This document shows positions 63,001-64,000 of a stretch of DNA of 64,000 bases, one piece after another. Position numbers and translations under genes: made by a program. How positions within the stretch are numbered: position 1 is the first letter of the stretch; each line of letters begins with the position of its first letter. The stretch comes from Albugo candida (Eukaryota; Oomycota; Peronosporomycetes; Albuginales): positions 186,001 through 250,000 of the forward strand of contig JBDOQK010000008.1 in assembly GCA_040437565.1 (NCBI GenBank), read 5' to 3'. The notes under the pieces were generated by a model. That model was given only the letters and a program-made list of their open reading frames with translations, was not told the origin of the DNA and did no database searches.

Positions 63001-64000
63001 GGTTCGTGGATGACACCAATGTGTATCGTGTCACCATCCACAAGACATTTGAAGGCAATCTGACCACGAAACCCATCAATGGAGCCATCTTCATCTTCAA
63101 TCCTCGAACTGGTCAGCTTTTCCTGAAAATCATTCATACGTCAGTGTGGGCCGGACAAAAGCGTTTGGGACAACTTGCAAAATGGAAGACTGCCGAAGAA
63201 GTAGCTGCCTTAATCCGCTCTTTGCCTGTGGAAGAGCAACCGAAACAGATCATTGTGACAAGAAAAGGAATGCTGGACCCACTAGAGGTCCATCTTTTAG
63301 ACTTTCCAAACATTGTCATCAAGGGAAGTGAGTTGCAACTACCATTCCAAGCGTGTCTCAAAGTTGAGAAATTTGGAGATTTGATACTGAAAGCAACTGA
63401 GCCTCAGATGGTTTTGTTCAACATCTATGACGACTGGCTGAATACGATCACATCGTACACGGCTTTCTCGCGTCTGATTCTGATTTTGAGAGCGCTGCAT
63501 GTTAGCAGTGATCGAACAAAAATGATTCTACGTCCAGATGCAACGACCACGACACAACCACACCATATCTGGCCAACACTCAGTGATGAACAATGGCTCA
63601 AAGTCGAAGTCCAACTGAAAGATTTGATTCTTGGAGACTACGGAAAGAAAAACAATGTCAACGTGGCATCCTTGACCCAATCTGAGATTCGAGATATCAT
63701 TCTGGGAATGGAAATTTCGGCTCCTTCACTGCAGCGCCAACAAATGGCAGAAATTGAGAAACAAGCACGAGAACAGAGCCAACTGACCGCAGTGACCACC
63801 AAAACTGTCAATGTGCATGGAGATGAGATGGTAGTCACCACAACCAGCCAGTATGAACAGCATTCTTTCGCGTCGAAAACGGACTGGCGCGTTCGAGCTA
63901 TCTCTGCCACCAATTTGCACTTGCGAACACATCACATTTACGTGTCGTCAGAGGACATTCAGGAGGCCGGATGCACATACGTGCTTCCCAAAAATATCCT
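57059..64000 (+). CDS. PRPF8: Pre-mRNA-processing-splicing factor 8 (PRP8), 3' end outside window
   Basis: Prp8 is the largest and most conserved spliceosomal protein and surrounds the catalytic RNA. The start matches the family N-terminal region ([21 protein letters not shown]) and the core continues with [20 protein letters not shown] and WGNLL-type blocks ([19 protein letters not shown]). The frame runs intronless through the reverse-transcriptase-like, endonuclease-like and RNase H-like parts (SYIEXP-type regions replaced by [17 protein letters not shown]). It is open at the window end at the start of the JAB1/MPN domain ([20 protein letters not shown]). About 2130 of roughly 2340 residues are present after removing a 438 bp duplicated block around the gap at 59515-59614. 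As assembled, the gap and duplication would disrupt the frame, which is an assembly effect rather than a mutation. Confidence 0.97.
59077..59514. repeat. Left copy of a 438 bp duplication flanking a gap
   Basis: Identical by eye to 59615-60052 (offset 538), both inside PRP8 coding sequence. The same contig-overlap pattern as at the other gaps. PRP8 itself has no such internal repeat in any lineage I know. Confidence 0.95.
59515..59614. other. Assembly gap (100 N)
   Basis: Exactly 100 N inside PRP8, flanked by identical sequence; likely an unmerged overlap. Confidence 0.99.
59615..60052. repeat. Right copy of the 438 bp duplication
   Basis: Second copy of 59077-59514, continuing in frame into the rest of PRP8. 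Confidence 0.95.

Overview
This is a gene-dense nuclear fragment of a eukaryote, most likely an oomycete. White-rust (Albugo-type) genomes fit best by gene density and modest GC, but the window alone does not fix the genus. Evidence: genes sit 80-500 bp apart on both strands; nearly every intron I could place by protein continuity is only 43-65 nt with GT..AG ends; axonemal genes (an EFHC/Rib72-type DM10 protein and an LC8 dynein light chain) imply a flagellated stage; and TKL-type kinases, a CxxxxC/HGGGKRC zinc-knuckle repeat protein and secreted proteins are typical oomycete content. I joined exons by hand wherever short introns break the reading frames.

Layout. 0-10 kb: RNA pseudouridine synthase (5' truncated), EFHC-like axonemal protein, secreted tyrosinase, PSMD5-like proteasome chaperone, TFIIH p52. 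9.6-14 kb: USP37-like deubiquitinase and a xi-class glutathione transferase with an altered active site. 14.5-19.7 kb: a kinase with two ADF-H domains, a ubiquitin-like domain and a TKL kinase domain, crossed by a gap and a false-looking duplication. 19.8-24.6 kb: LC8 dynein light chain and TPR protein sharing a 90 bp divergent promoter, TXNL4B, and a secreted protein present in two diverged copies. 24.6-36 kb: an unrecognised protein, SNRPE, an EGF-like GPI-type surface protein, carnitine acyltransferase, dihydrodipicolinate synthase, a Mad3-type checkpoint protein and splicing factor SF1. 37-44.6 kb: zinc-knuckle protein, DNA polymerase epsilon subunit 2, class III alcohol dehydrogenase, argininosuccinate synthase and a zinc/SH3-like protein. 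44.6-57 kb: a poor region with weak ORFs, a TOG/HEAT protein, a Qa-SNARE, CNOT10, a probably acylated TKL kinase and a 2 kb gene-free stretch. 57 kb to the end: PRP8, cut off at the window edge.

Seven runs of exactly 100 N break the window. Five are flanked by direct copies of the same sequence (162-1469 bp), the pattern expected when two overlapping contigs are joined without merging. Four pairs are identical or differ by one base. The pair at 23.4-24.6 kb differs at about 17 of 566 positions, concentrated in a signal-peptide coding region, and looks like diverged haplotypes or paralogues.

Most genes are housekeeping: mRNA splicing (PRP8, SF1, SNRPE, TXNL4B), transcription and mRNA decay (TFIIH p52, CNOT10), replication and mitosis (POLE2, Mad3), proteasome and ubiquitin, and amino-acid and C1 metabolism. 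I see no operons, CRISPR arrays, rRNA, credible tRNA genes or intact mobile elements. The least ordinary content is the ADF-H/ubiquitin-like/TKL kinase, the altered GST active site, the diverged secreted-protein pair and the zinc/SH3-like protein.
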